A stretch of 64,000 nt of DNA, taken from positions 2,310,001-2,374,000 of the forward strand of contig NZ_CP039852.1 of the NCBI RefSeq assembly GCF_006228385.1, read 5' to 3'. A program made the position numbers and the translations under genes. Shown one piece after another: positions 56,731-64,000 of the stretch (positions are counted from its first letter, which is position 1; the number at the start of each line of letters is the position of its first letter). The stretch comes from Salinimonas iocasae (GTDB taxonomy: Bacteria; Pseudomonadota; Gammaproteobacteria; Enterobacterales; Alteromonadaceae). Under the pieces are notes generated by a model. That model saw only the letters and a program-made list of their open reading frames with translations, made no database searches and was not told the origin of the DNA.

Positions 56731-58152
56731 ATGGCGACTCTTACCTTTCTGGGCGCAGTAGATGGTGTCACCGGTTCAATGCACTTACTGAAAACCTCCA
56801 CCAGTACGGTGTTACTGGATTGCGGGCTGTTTCAGGGTGGACGTAAGGTCGAGGCGAGTAATCAGGATCCGTTCCCTTTTGATGCAACAACGATTGATGC
56901 AGTGGTGCTTTCCCACGCCCACCTGGACCATTCCGGACGGCTTCCTCTGCTGGTAAGGCGTGGTTACAGCGGGCCTATCTATATGACGCCGGCCACCAGC
57001 GATTTAATTGATGTCATGTTAAAGGACGCTGCATCTCTGCAAATGCGTGATACTGAATGGGAAAACAAACGCCGTCTTCGCGCTGGTAAACCGCAAATTG
57101 AACCGCTCTATACCCTTGAAGATGTCGAAGACACGCTGGCGCTGTGCCATCCACTGCCTTACGATAATGAAGTACCTGTCACCCGCGATATTACGCTCAA
57201 CCTGCGTGAGGCGGGGCATATTCTTGGCTCTTCCATCGTAGAGCTGTTCATCAGTGACACGTTGCCAGTCCGAAAGCTGGTTTTTTCAGGTGACTTAGGT
57301 AATGCGCAGGCTGCGCTACTAAGAGATCCTGCCTGTATTACACAAGCCGATGTCGTTCTGATGGAATCGACATACGGTGACAGAGAGCATCGCTCCATTG
57401 CCCAGACCCTCGATGAATTTGAATCTGTCATCACCCGCGCGTCTGCTGATGGTGGTAATATTCTTATCCCGTCATTTGCGGTTGGCCGGACGCAGGAAAT
57501 CATTTTCAGATTAGGCGCTCTGTATCAGCAAGGCAAGCTGCCGCAACAGTTGATATGTTTAGATAGCCCCATGGCAATAGCAGTGACTGAGATATATCAC
57601 CGCTATCAGGATGTATTCAATCGTGAAGATATGCAGTTGATGAAGCGTTCCGGGGATAATGTCTATTCTTACAAATATAAAAGCCTGCACAGCTTTTTAC
57701 CCACTCTGCGCTATGCAGTGACTACTCAGGAGTCTATGGCTCTGAACCGGGTAGAACGCGGCGCTATCATTATCGCCGGAAGCGGCATGTGTAACGGTGG
57801 CAGGATCCGACATCACTTAAAACACAATCTGTGGCGTCAGCAGTCTCATGTGATATTTGTAGGCTACCAGGCCAATGGTACCCCTGGACGCCTACTGGTA
57901 GATGGCGCGAAACGAATAAAAATGGCCGGCGAATCGATTGCCGTCAATGCGCAGATTCATACATTAGGCGGCTTCTCGGCGCACGCCAGTCAATCTCAGC
58001 TTATTGACTGGTTTTCTCATTTCGAGGCTCCCCGCCCCGCTTTATATCTGGTCCATGGTGAAGACGATTCGAAAAAGGCGCTCAAGCAAGCCTTATTAAA
58101 AGCAAACTGTCACGCAATAATCCCCGTCTCGGGGCAAACTATTAATATTTAA
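56731..58152 (+). CDS. MBL-fold beta-CASP RNase-like hydrolase
   Basis: A 473-residue metallo-beta-lactamase protein with HAHLDHSG (60-67), a further His in EAGHILGSS and Asp in FSGDLGN. A beta-CASP insert has IPSFAVGRTQEII, and the RMMBL C-terminus (about 380-473) has GSGMCNGGRIRHHL, FVGYQANGTPGR and FSAHAS. These features match bacterial homologues of CPSF73/Ysh1, which act on RNA. The real substrate is unknown. Confidence 0.9.
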   Translation: MATLTFLGAVDGVTGSMHLLKTSTSTVLLDCGLFQGGRKVEASNQDPFPFDATTIDAVVLSHAHLDHSGRLPLLVRRGYSGPIYMTPATSDLIDVMLKDAASLQMRDTEWENKRRLRAGKPQIEPLYTLEDVEDTLALCHPLPYDNEVPVTRDITLNLREAGHILGSSIVELFISDTLPVRKLVFSGDLGNAQAALLRDPACITQADVVLMESTYGDREHRSIAQTLDEFESVITRASADGGNILIPSFAVGRTQEIIFRLGALYQQGKLPQQLICLDSPMAIAVTEIYHRYQDVFNREDMQLMKRSGDNVYSYKYKSLHSFLPTLRYAVTTQESMALNRVERGAIIIAGSGMCNGGRIRHHLKHNLWRQQSHVIFVGYQANGTPGRLLVDGAKRIKMAGESIAVNAQIHTLGGFSAHASQSQLIDWFSHFEAPRPALYLVHGEDDSKKALKQALLKANCHAIIPVSGQTINI

Positions 58153-58264
58153 CACTGTTTTTAACGGGGCAGTAATTTTATTTCCACGATAATGAGAAAA
58201 AACTGTAATATAGTTCACTAGATCAAGACTAGGGATAGAACACTGTCATAAGGAGATTGAATAC

Positions 58265-58531
58265 GTGAACGACATATTAACGCAGTTTGAAAATGCATCG
58301 GCTTTACAGCTTTCACTGATTATCGTAGCGATGGGGGTTGTATGGTTTTTACCTTTCTTTCTGGCGCTGATTTTTAATCGGCGACAAGCTAAATTAATAG
58401 CCATTGCCTGTGTGCCGGCCGGTCTTTCCGTTGTTGCCTGGTCCGCGCTGATGGTGTGGTCGGTAACCGGCAAAGCCGCTGAAAAATATTTACCAAAGCG
58501 TGTTAAAGCCAGACTGGAAACCGGCGGTTAG
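58265..58531 (+). CDS. Superinfection-immunity-like small membrane protein
   Basis: An 88-residue protein with two helices (about 16-37, 44-68) and the pattern WFLPFFLALIFNRRQAKLIA followed by a Trp-rich second helix. It resembles the Imm_superinfect family, whose phage members block DNA entry. Chromosomal copies without phage context are common and of unknown role. The GTG start is supported by AAGGAG upstream. Confidence 0.6.
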   Translation: MNDILTQFENASALQLSLIIVAMGVVWFLPFFLALIFNRRQAKLIAIACVPAGLSVVAWSALMVWSVTGKAAEKYLPKRVKARLETGG

Positions 58532-58559
58532 CTAGGGCCGATAATATCTCACAGAATAT

Positions 58560-58595
58560 ACCGCACGCTGCTGTAGCCAGCGTGCGGTCTCTTTA
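58560..58595. terminator. Terminator between convergent genes
   Basis: CCGCACGCTG (58561-58570) and CAGCGTGCGG (58578-58587) form a 10-bp stem with a 7-base loop, followed on the plus strand by TCTCTTTAT. It serves the small membrane-protein gene and perhaps the opposite adenine deaminase gene. Confidence 0.78.
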
Positions 58596-58622
58596 TATCA
58601 GCCACTTCTTCAGCTTCCCGAA

Positions 58623-59627
58623 CTAGGCAAAGTGACGGTTCACCTCTTTAATCCAGTGCGTCTTTTCATCTTCTGACAGAAAGCTGGCTTTAAAGCTGTT
58701 TATTACCAACGCCTGTAACTGATTTTTGTTCATACCCAGTGCTGCATCCAGCGCTTCAAAATTACGATTCAGATAACCGCCAAAGTAAGTGGGATCGTCT
58801 GAATTAACGGTAACCAATAACCCCTTATCCATTAGAGCGAATAACGAATGCTGACGCATATCGTTAATCACTTTCAGCTTAAGATTACTGAGCGGGCACA
58901 CCGTCAGCGGTATCTGCCGTTTTTTCAGTAACGCAACTAACTCTGGGTCTTCCAGACAGCGGACCCCGTGATCAATTCTGTCTACACCCAGTGTGTGAAT
59001 AGCTTGCCAGATATAATCGGCGGGCCCTTCCTCACCGGCATGTGCCACGATGCGAAATCCCAGCCTGCGGACCTGGGCAAATACGCGCCTGAACTTAACC
59101 GGAGGATGCCCTTTTTCAGAGCTATCCAGTCCCACCGCATCGATATAACGATAATAAGGCTTAGCCTGTTCTAATGTATCGAATGCTTCTTGTTCGCTTA
59201 AATGGCGCAAGAATGACAATATCAGTTTTACACTCATTCCCCACTGCTGACGGGCTTTATCTATCGCTCTTAAAAAACCCGGCATAAAAATATCGTATCC
59301 GATACCGCGCTCTGTGTGGGTTTGCGGGTCGAACATTATCTCGGTATGAACAATGTTTTCTTCTTTGCATTTACATAAGTAAGACCACATCAAAGCAAAG
59401 AAGTCGTCTTCATCCAGCAGCACACTGGCGCCGGCATAATAAATATCCAAAAAACTCTGCAAATTCGAAAACTGGTAAGCGGCTTCGATTTGCGCCACAT
59501 TTTTATAAGGCAGCGTTATATTGTGCTTAGCAGCCAGGGACCACATGAGAGAAGGTTCCAGCGCGCCCTCAATATGCAAATGCAGCTCAGCTTTGGGTAC
59601 CGAAGAGATAAGAGAAGATAAAGTCAT
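58623..59627 (-). CDS. Adenine deaminase (adenosine-deaminase-like family)
   Basis: A 334-residue metal-dependent amidohydrolase converting adenine to hypoxanthine. It has the Zn-binding HLHIEGA near the start, HAGEEGP, and the NSDDPTYFGGY ending. The TDLQSFLDIYYAG-like block (NLQSFLDIYYAGASVL), the LDSSEKGHPP motif and PLTVCPLSNLKL are characteristic of the adenine-specific branch (Pseudomonas PA0148, yeast Aah1), not true adenosine deaminase. It is divergent from the purine permease, so it belongs to the purine island. Confidence 0.88.
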   Translation of the reverse strand: MTLSSLISSVPKAELHLHIEGALEPSLMWSLAAKHNITLPYKNVAQIEAAYQFSNLQSFLDIYYAGASVLLDEDDFFALMWSYLCKCKEENIVHTEIMFDPQTHTERGIGYDIFMPGFLRAIDKARQQWGMSVKLILSFLRHLSEQEAFDTLEQAKPYYRYIDAVGLDSSEKGHPPVKFRRVFAQVRRLGFRIVAHAGEEGPADYIWQAIHTLGVDRIDHGVRCLEDPELVALLKKRQIPLTVCPLSNLKLKVINDMRQHSLFALMDKGLLVTVNSDDPTYFGGYLNRNFEALDAALGMNKNQLQALVINSFKASFLSEDEKTHWIKEVNRHFA

Positions 59628-59897
59628 AAGTTCGCTTTTAAATATTGGCTCGGTTGAGCACTGTTGTTACAAACCGATAACATGCAATGTCTTGCACCTG
59701 ACTGTTGGTTCCAGCACAATTGCGCATTGTTCACCGCGTCTGATGATATTGCTTATTTATTCTAGTCATTAAACGCATGTCTTAAAAGCCATTTTCGATT
59801 TACTCATTGATATGGTGGTCAGGCACGTTCTCCGTCCTGGTTATAATGCTATCCGTCGCGGTGCTGATTAATGTTCAGCATCAGGCACCCTGCAACC

Positions 59898-59911
59898 TGA
59901 CCAGATGGTCA
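59898..59911. promoter_or_regulatory. RutR operator upstream of the purine permease
   Basis: TGACCAGATGGTCA is a perfect match to the core of the E. coli RutR consensus TTGACCAnnTGGTCAA. With flanks it reads CTGACCAGATGGTCAA (one mismatch). It lies 61 bases before the permease start; a RutR homologue is encoded 2 kb downstream. Confidence 0.85.
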
Positions 59912-59972
59912 ATGCTTTTAATGCCCTATCTGCTGCACGCCCCTTGTCACCTTTTTCAGTACGAGTAAATCC

Positions 59973-61301
59973 ATGACATCAATGCTGGATAAATTATTTA
60001 AGCTTTCCGCGCACGGGACTACGGTAAAAACAGAACTGGTTGCAGGGCTGACTACCTTTGCAGCCATGTCCTACATTCTGGTGGTAAACCCCGGTATTCT
60101 TGGCCTGAGCGGTATGCCGGTTGAGGGGCTTATTACCGTCACTGCGCTGTCTGCCTGTATAGGTACGCTGTTGATGGCGCTCCTGACCAATTATCCCATT
60201 GCGCTGGCACCGGGTATGGGACTCAATGCGTTTTTTGCTTTTACCATTTGTATGACCCGTGATATTTCCTGGCAGGCTGCACTGGGGATAGTGTTCTGGA
60301 ACGGCATACTATTTTTACTGCTGACCCTTACCGGCGTCAGGACAAAAGTGGCAGAAGCGATACCGGCATCACTGAAGATAGGTGTGCAATGCGGTATCGG
60401 GCTTTTTATTGCATTCATTGGTTTACGAAACGCGGGACTGGTCGTTGATCACCCAGCCACATTTGTGACCCTTGGAGACTTATCAGAGCCTTCGACCATG
60501 TTAGCGCTGGCCGGCATTTTACTGACGATAGTGGTGGTTATTAAACAGGTTACCGGGGGGATTTTATTATCGATTATCGCCCTGAGTGTTATTGGGCTGT
60601 TTATCCCTACTGCCGACGGCATGCTGACTGCGCAGCCTGATTCGATAGTGGGCGTTCCTCATGGCATCGAAGATACCTGGATGGCAATGGATCTATGGTA
60701 CCCCATTGAGCACTTTTCACAGACCTGGGATCTTATCTTTGCACTGATGTTCGTGAATATGTTCGATACTATTGGCACCCTGATAGGTGTCTCGCGACGA
60801 GCGAATTTACTGGATGAGCAGGGAAAGTTACCCCGAATCGGGTCAGCAATGAACGCTGATGCAACTGCGAGTATTGCTGGCGCAGCGCTGGGAACCTCGC
60901 CTGTAACCAGCTATGTAGAATCAGCAGCTGGCGTCTCAGCGGGCGGCAGAACGGGGTTAACAGCACTGACAGTAGCAGCATGCTTTTTACTGTCACTTCT
61001 GTTCACCCCGTTGATGGAAGTGATTCCACTCATGGCCACCACACCAGCGCTTATAATGGTCGGCATTTTAATGATGGACTCTATCCGTCAGCTTGATTTT
61101 GATGATTTGGGCGCACTGGCTACTGCCTCGGTGGCGTTGTTAGCTATGCCACTTACATTTAGCATTAGTGAGGGAATCGCCCTGGGCTTTATCACGTACG
61201 TAACGGTAATGGTGGGCACGGGTAAGGCGCGGGAAGTCAGCCTGCTAACCTACGCACTGGCACTGATCTTCCTGCTTCGTTACGCGTTGGATCTGAAGTA
61301 A
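59973..61301 (+). CDS. NCS2/AzgA-type purine base permease
   Basis: A 442-residue inner-membrane H+ symporter with about 13-14 helices. The AzgA-type block TTFAAMSYILVVNP and ALAPGMGLNAFFAFT are near the start. The substrate-site segment FVNMFDTIGTLIGVSRRANLL is near 275 and the second half has GAALGTSPVTSYVESAAGVS. Members import hypoxanthine, guanine or adenine, consistent with flanking adenine and guanine deaminases. A near-consensus RutR box precedes it. Confidence 0.92.
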   Translation: MTSMLDKLFKLSAHGTTVKTELVAGLTTFAAMSYILVVNPGILGLSGMPVEGLITVTALSACIGTLLMALLTNYPIALAPGMGLNAFFAFTICMTRDISWQAALGIVFWNGILFLLLTLTGVRTKVAEAIPASLKIGVQCGIGLFIAFIGLRNAGLVVDHPATFVTLGDLSEPSTMLALAGILLTIVVVIKQVTGGILLSIIALSVIGLFIPTADGMLTAQPDSIVGVPHGIEDTWMAMDLWYPIEHFSQTWDLIFALMFVNMFDTIGTLIGVSRRANLLDEQGKLPRIGSAMNADATASIAGAALGTSPVTSYVESAAGVSAGGRTGLTALTVAACFLLSLLFTPLMEVIPLMATTPALIMVGILMMDSIRQLDFDDLGALATASVALLAMPLTFSISEGIALGFITYVTVMVGTGKAREVSLLTYALALIFLLRYALDLK

Positions 61302-61365
61302 ATTATTGCGCCTTGCCAATTACAATGCCGGGCGCCCTTAATTCACTTTTTTTGGAACACTGCTT

Positions 61366-61617
61366 TTAAATACCTTCGTAAGCAAAGGTAACAGCCTTGT
61401 TATTCATAAACATGACTTTTATATGTTTATCCTTTTCGTCGCCCCAGATACAACTTTGCGTACCCAGAGAGCGACTACAGCGCTCAGCTGATCCCAGCAC
61501 ATCTTCCACTTCAGATTGCGACATACCCATTTCGAGTTTATCGTAATTTTCCTGAGTCAGCTTAGAACACCCAGACAGCATTAAAAGCACTCCAAAAGTC
61601 ATTATCGTGTGTTTCAT
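61366..61617 (-). CDS. Small DUF3862-like lipoprotein
   Basis: An 83-residue lipoprotein (lipobox LSGC at 14-17). The mature domain reads LTQENYDKLEMGMSQSEVED, then VLGSAERCSRSLGTQSCIWG with two Cys. The K-GMS-x-EV-x-LG pattern is shared with the SmpA/OmlA and DUF3862 fold. Its role is unknown. It lies between purine genes but is read in the opposite direction to the permease. Confidence 0.75.
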   Translation of the reverse strand: MKHTIMTFGVLLMLSGCSKLTQENYDKLEMGMSQSEVEDVLGSAERCSRSLGTQSCIWGDEKDKHIKVMFMNNKAVTFAYEGI

Positions 61618-61806
61618 TTATCCTTCACCTGTCTTTCACACTACCAGACAGTTATTACACGCATTAGTTATGCCTTATCTACACCAAAGTGACGACTAGC
61701 GGATGAAATTTAATACCTGAAATCATCTGTCCGACGCATTAGCAATCAACAATATGTTCATCATGACGCGGCGTTGCGCTGTTGGCAACGAAAAATAACG
61801 GGATTT

Positions 61807-62466
61807 TTACCGCGTGCCGGCCATTGGTTTAATATACTTTTCCGGTACCACCAGGCCGCACCCTTTTAACACCATGTTTATTAATGTAATTGTGGCGCTA
61901 TCGAAATCAGACTGAGTCATTTTCTGCCCCTGAAGATGGGTTATCTGCGTGGCAAAATCTGCATAATGTTGTGTGCTCCCCCAAATGTTGTAAAGCAAGA
62001 AAGCCGGTTCGACCGGATGCATTTTACCTGCATCAATCCATTGTTGAATAACATCGACCCGGGAAGCCATCCAGGCTTTGTGCGCCTCGTTAAAGGCATC
62101 GTTCAGATTCGGCGCCCCGTTTATTATCTCCATGGCAAAGATGCGCGATAGCAACGGATGGGTCTGTGATAACTGCATCTTTTCAGTGATGTACTCGGCC
62201 AGGGTGATGGCAGGATCGTCATGACCGGTCGCCTGGTCAAAACGAGAGTTCCACAACGTCAGAATGCGGGATAATATGCTCTGGTATAACGCCTGTTTTG
62301 ATTTAAAGTAATACAACACGTTAGTTTTAGGCAGACCCGCGGTATCCGCAATCTTTTGCACAGACGCGCCGCCAAACCCACACTGCGCGAAAACCTGTTC
62401 TGCGGCCTGCAAAATTAACCGGCGATTTTTATCCCCTACGGATGACCCTGCTTTACTTTTTGCCAT
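61807..62466 (-). CDS. rutR: RutR-type TetR regulator
   Basis: A 219-residue TetR-family regulator. The helix-turn-helix is at about 20-60 (GGASVQKIADTAGLPKTNVL, then YYFKSKQALY). The C-terminal domain contains IFAMEIINGAPNL and WGSTQHYADFATQ, nearly identical to the E. coli RutR block. RutR binds uracil and controls pyrimidine and some purine genes. The ATG at 62466 is preferred (AGG 6 bases upstream) over the GTG at 62490. It is divergent from uraD. Two RutR-like boxes flank this region. Confidence 0.85.
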   Translation of the reverse strand: MAKSKAGSSVGDKNRRLILQAAEQVFAQCGFGGASVQKIADTAGLPKTNVLYYFKSKQALYQSILSRILTLWNSRFDQATGHDDPAITLAEYITEKMQLSQTHPLLSRIFAMEIINGAPNLNDAFNEAHKAWMASRVDVIQQWIDAGKMHPVEPAFLLYNIWGSTQHYADFATQITHLQGQKMTQSDFDSATITLINMVLKGCGLVVPEKYIKPMAGTR

Positions 62467-62674
62467 GTCAGACCTGATAGCTGGCGACACCGTTTTGACC
62501 GGTGTCAGATTTCAAAAAATAAGGCGCATAATAGTGCCACAGTATTTTTGCAACGCAACTGTGCATACGTAAACCATAGGGTATTACTCATCCACAAACC
62601 TGCCTACGGTGTATAATTGATAATGCGCAATTGCGTGGACTGATTTGACTGCATCGCAAGGAAAAGGAACGACA

Positions 62675-63127
62675 ATGACACTGGATAAACTCAATACAAT
62701 GTCTCTTGCCGGGGCCTCAGACTGGTTGAGCCATATCTGTGCAGCCAGAAGCTGGATTAGCTGTATGGTGGAAAGCCGGCCGTATAAATCTGTTCAGGCA
62801 GTTCGCGAAGCCGCTTCAAAGCACTGGGAATCCTTATCTGACAGTGATTACCGTGAAGCGTTAGCTGCCGAGCCTGTGTTAAAAATAAGTATGATTGCCG
62901 ATGAGGTCAGCGCAGATAAAAAGCTGACTTTTAATACACTTAACGTTGAATATCTTAAGAAGCATGGTTTTATTTTTATCACGTCAATCCGACAGCGCTC
63001 AGTGGAAGATGTCATTAACGAGCTGGATGAGCGGTTAAGCCGCCCGACAGACGATGAACTATCTACGGCCAAAACCAGTTTCAGTAAGCTAATAGAGAAA
63101 CGTCTGCAGAATCGTCTTGATAGCTAA
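62675..63127 (+). CDS. UraD-like OHCU decarboxylase domain protein, degenerate active site
   Basis: A 150-residue protein aligning with OHCU decarboxylase (UraD), which completes uric acid breakdown to allantoin. The N-terminus (LDKLNTMSLAGASDWLSHIC, then MVESRPYKSV) and C-terminal half (YLKKHGFIFITSIRQRSVED) are UraD-like. However, the catalytic His of the HPxIG motif is Glu66 (AAEPVLKI), and about 20 residues that normally include the GEQ glutamate are missing. It is probably not an active decarboxylase of the usual kind. AAGGAA precedes the ATG. It lies 127 bases before guaD. Confidence 0.7.
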   Translation: MTLDKLNTMSLAGASDWLSHICAARSWISCMVESRPYKSVQAVREAASKHWESLSDSDYREALAAEPVLKISMIADEVSADKKLTFNTLNVEYLKKHGFIFITSIRQRSVEDVINELDERLSRPTDDELSTAKTSFSKLIEKRLQNRLDS

Positions 63128-63129
63128 CC

Positions 63130-63143
63130 TGACTAAATGGTCA
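63130..63143. promoter_or_regulatory. RutR-like operator upstream of guaD
   Basis: TGACTAAATGGTCA matches the RutR core TGACCAnnTGGTCA with one mismatch. It lies 111 bases before the guaD start, right after the uraD-like stop codon. Confidence 0.7.
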
Positions 63144-63253
63144 AACTTTCTTGCTCTGGGGCACAAGCCCTTGTAAACTCCCGCAGCAACCGCTACAGCG
63201 CTTGCCTGGTAAATTTCTTCTGCTTTTTTTGTTGTAACTAATCGAGGCTGTCA

Positions 63254-64000
63254 GTGAGTAAACACGAACTATTCCGTGCTGGTATCGTGCACTTCCCCCA
63301 TCAAACTTCACAACCCGACCTGGATGCCCAATGCATCAGTGACGGTGCACTGGTTATTGCGCAGGATAAAATTATTGCGGTGGGTGAGTATTCCGATATT
63401 CACGGAATGTACCCTGAGGCAATAACGCATGACTTACGCGGAAGGTGGATTGTACCCGGCCTCATAGACAGTCATTTACACTTTCCTCAAACAGAGATGA
63501 TTGCCTGTTATGGTAAACAGTTACTCCACTGGCTGGAAAAATATACTTTTCCTACAGAAAACAAGTTTTCCGAACCTGATTACTGCCGACAAATTGCTCC
63601 GGCCTTCATCAGGCAGCTAATTAAAAATGGTACCACCACCGGCCTGGTATTCTCTTCAGTTCATGCGGATGCCACCGATGCTTTGTTTGAAGCCGCCAGC
63701 GAAATTAATATGGCGATCATCGCCGGAAAAACATGTATGGACAGAAATTGTCCTGCCTGGCTGCAGGACTCTGCGCAAACCGCACAGTCTCAAAGCGCGC
63801 ATTTAATCAGTAAGTGGCATGGCAAGGGGCGGAACTTATACGCGCTGACGCCTCGCTTCGCGCCCACCAGCACCGAAGATCAAATGCATGCGTTGGGCGA
63901 GCTGGCACAACAGTACCCTGATGTCTTTATACAAACTCACCTGTCTGAGAATATGGATGAGATTGAGTGGGTGAAGTCTTTATACCCTGATTGTGATGGC
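63254..64000 (+). CDS. guaD: Guanine deaminase, N-terminal part
   Basis: Converts guanine to xanthine. The 249 visible residues, cut by the window end, show the metal-binding DSHLHFPQTEMIACYGKQLL, then WLEKYTFPTE, MDRNCP, the RFAPTS motif and QTHLSEN. All are diagnostic of bacterial guanine deaminase of the amidohydrolase superfamily. The GTG at 63254 has GAGG 7 bases upstream. It is the last gene seen of the purine island; xanthine dehydrogenase genes may follow outside the window. Confidence 0.93.
   Translation, partial: MSKHELFRAGIVHFPHQTSQPDLDAQCISDGALVIAQDKIIAVGEYSDIHGMYPEAITHDLRGRWIVPGLIDSHLHFPQTEMIACYGKQLLHWLEKYTFPTENKFSEPDYCRQIAPAFIRQLIKNGTTTGLVFSSVHADATDALFEAASEINMAIIAGKTCMDRNCPAWLQDSAQTAQSQSAHLISKWHGKGRNLYALTPRFAPTSTEDQMHALGELAQQYPDVFIQTHLSENMDEIEWVKSLYPDCDG

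Noticed and set aside
59628-59972. Purine riboswitch ahead of the purine permease
   Set aside because: No three-way-junction pattern with the conserved loop sequences was seen; a near-consensus RutR operator explains regulation better.
62486-62506. Inverted repeat GACACCG/CGGTGTC upstream of rutR as a RutR box
   Set aside because: Although it contains TTGACC, spacing and the right half do not fit TGACCAnnTGGTCA; it may serve another purpose.

Overview
The window is chromosomal DNA of a marine gammaproteobacterium, most likely of the Alteromonadaceae (Alteromonas/Salinimonas type). The grounds are the gene order mfd-csiV, the thrS-infC-rpmI-rplT-pheS-pheT-ihfA operon, the pteridine reductase-DUF3080 pair and the general protein character. 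The assignment is inferred from gene content, not from any database search. No rRNA, tRNA, CRISPR array, prophage or intact insertion sequence was seen.

Layout. 1-4.7 kb: the end of a CbiM-like permease, then a secreted GH43 arabinanase-like enzyme with two LamG domains and a PEP-CTERM protein. 4.9-15.4 kb: housekeeping genes, namely a phosphoribosyltransferase, a lone LolC/E permease, a PilZ-like protein, mfd-csiV-cobalamin adenosyltransferase packed with no gaps, nagZ and an SLC13 transporter. 15.4-21.5 kb: a penicillin-acylase-family hydrolase, ybaK, then a divergent sulfide/persulfide detoxification locus (rhodanese and TauE/SafE against Blh, two YeeE/YedE halves and a BigR/SqrR repressor). 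21.5-31.2 kb: a cold-shock gene, an S41-like protein without its serine, and the conserved translation operon, in which infC starts at AUU. 31.3-38.6 kb: a fructosamine-kinase-like protein, pteridine reductase, DUF3080, MscS, CPBP, an S9-like lipoprotein without its serine, and DUF924.

38.6-47.3 kb: soxR with a perfect soxbox facing a small frameshifted ORF; the gluconate genes gntP/gntK/gntR with GntR palindromes; an App1-type phosphatase; then a membrane protein, an SMR transporter and a DesK/DesR-like two-component system whose kinase is frameshifted. 47.4-55.9 kb: the accessory part, with a PQQ sugar dehydrogenase, an 800-bp gene-free stretch, an IS30 transposase remnant, a truncated esterase coupled to an orphan lipoprotein, a membrane LytTR regulator and MipA. 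56-58.6 kb: Hsp20, a beta-CASP hydrolase and a superinfection-immunity-like membrane protein.

58.6-64 kb: a purine-base salvage/catabolism island holding adenine deaminase, an NCS2 purine permease, a RutR-type TetR regulator, a degenerate UraD-like protein and guanine deaminase, which runs off the window. Two near-consensus RutR operators lie just upstream of the permease and the guanine deaminase, suggesting one regulon.

The observations most worth follow-up are the RutR-purine regulon with its active-site-less UraD, the SoxR-driven ORF with a -1 slippery heptamer, the split histidine kinase, and two hydrolases whose nucleophilic serine has been replaced.
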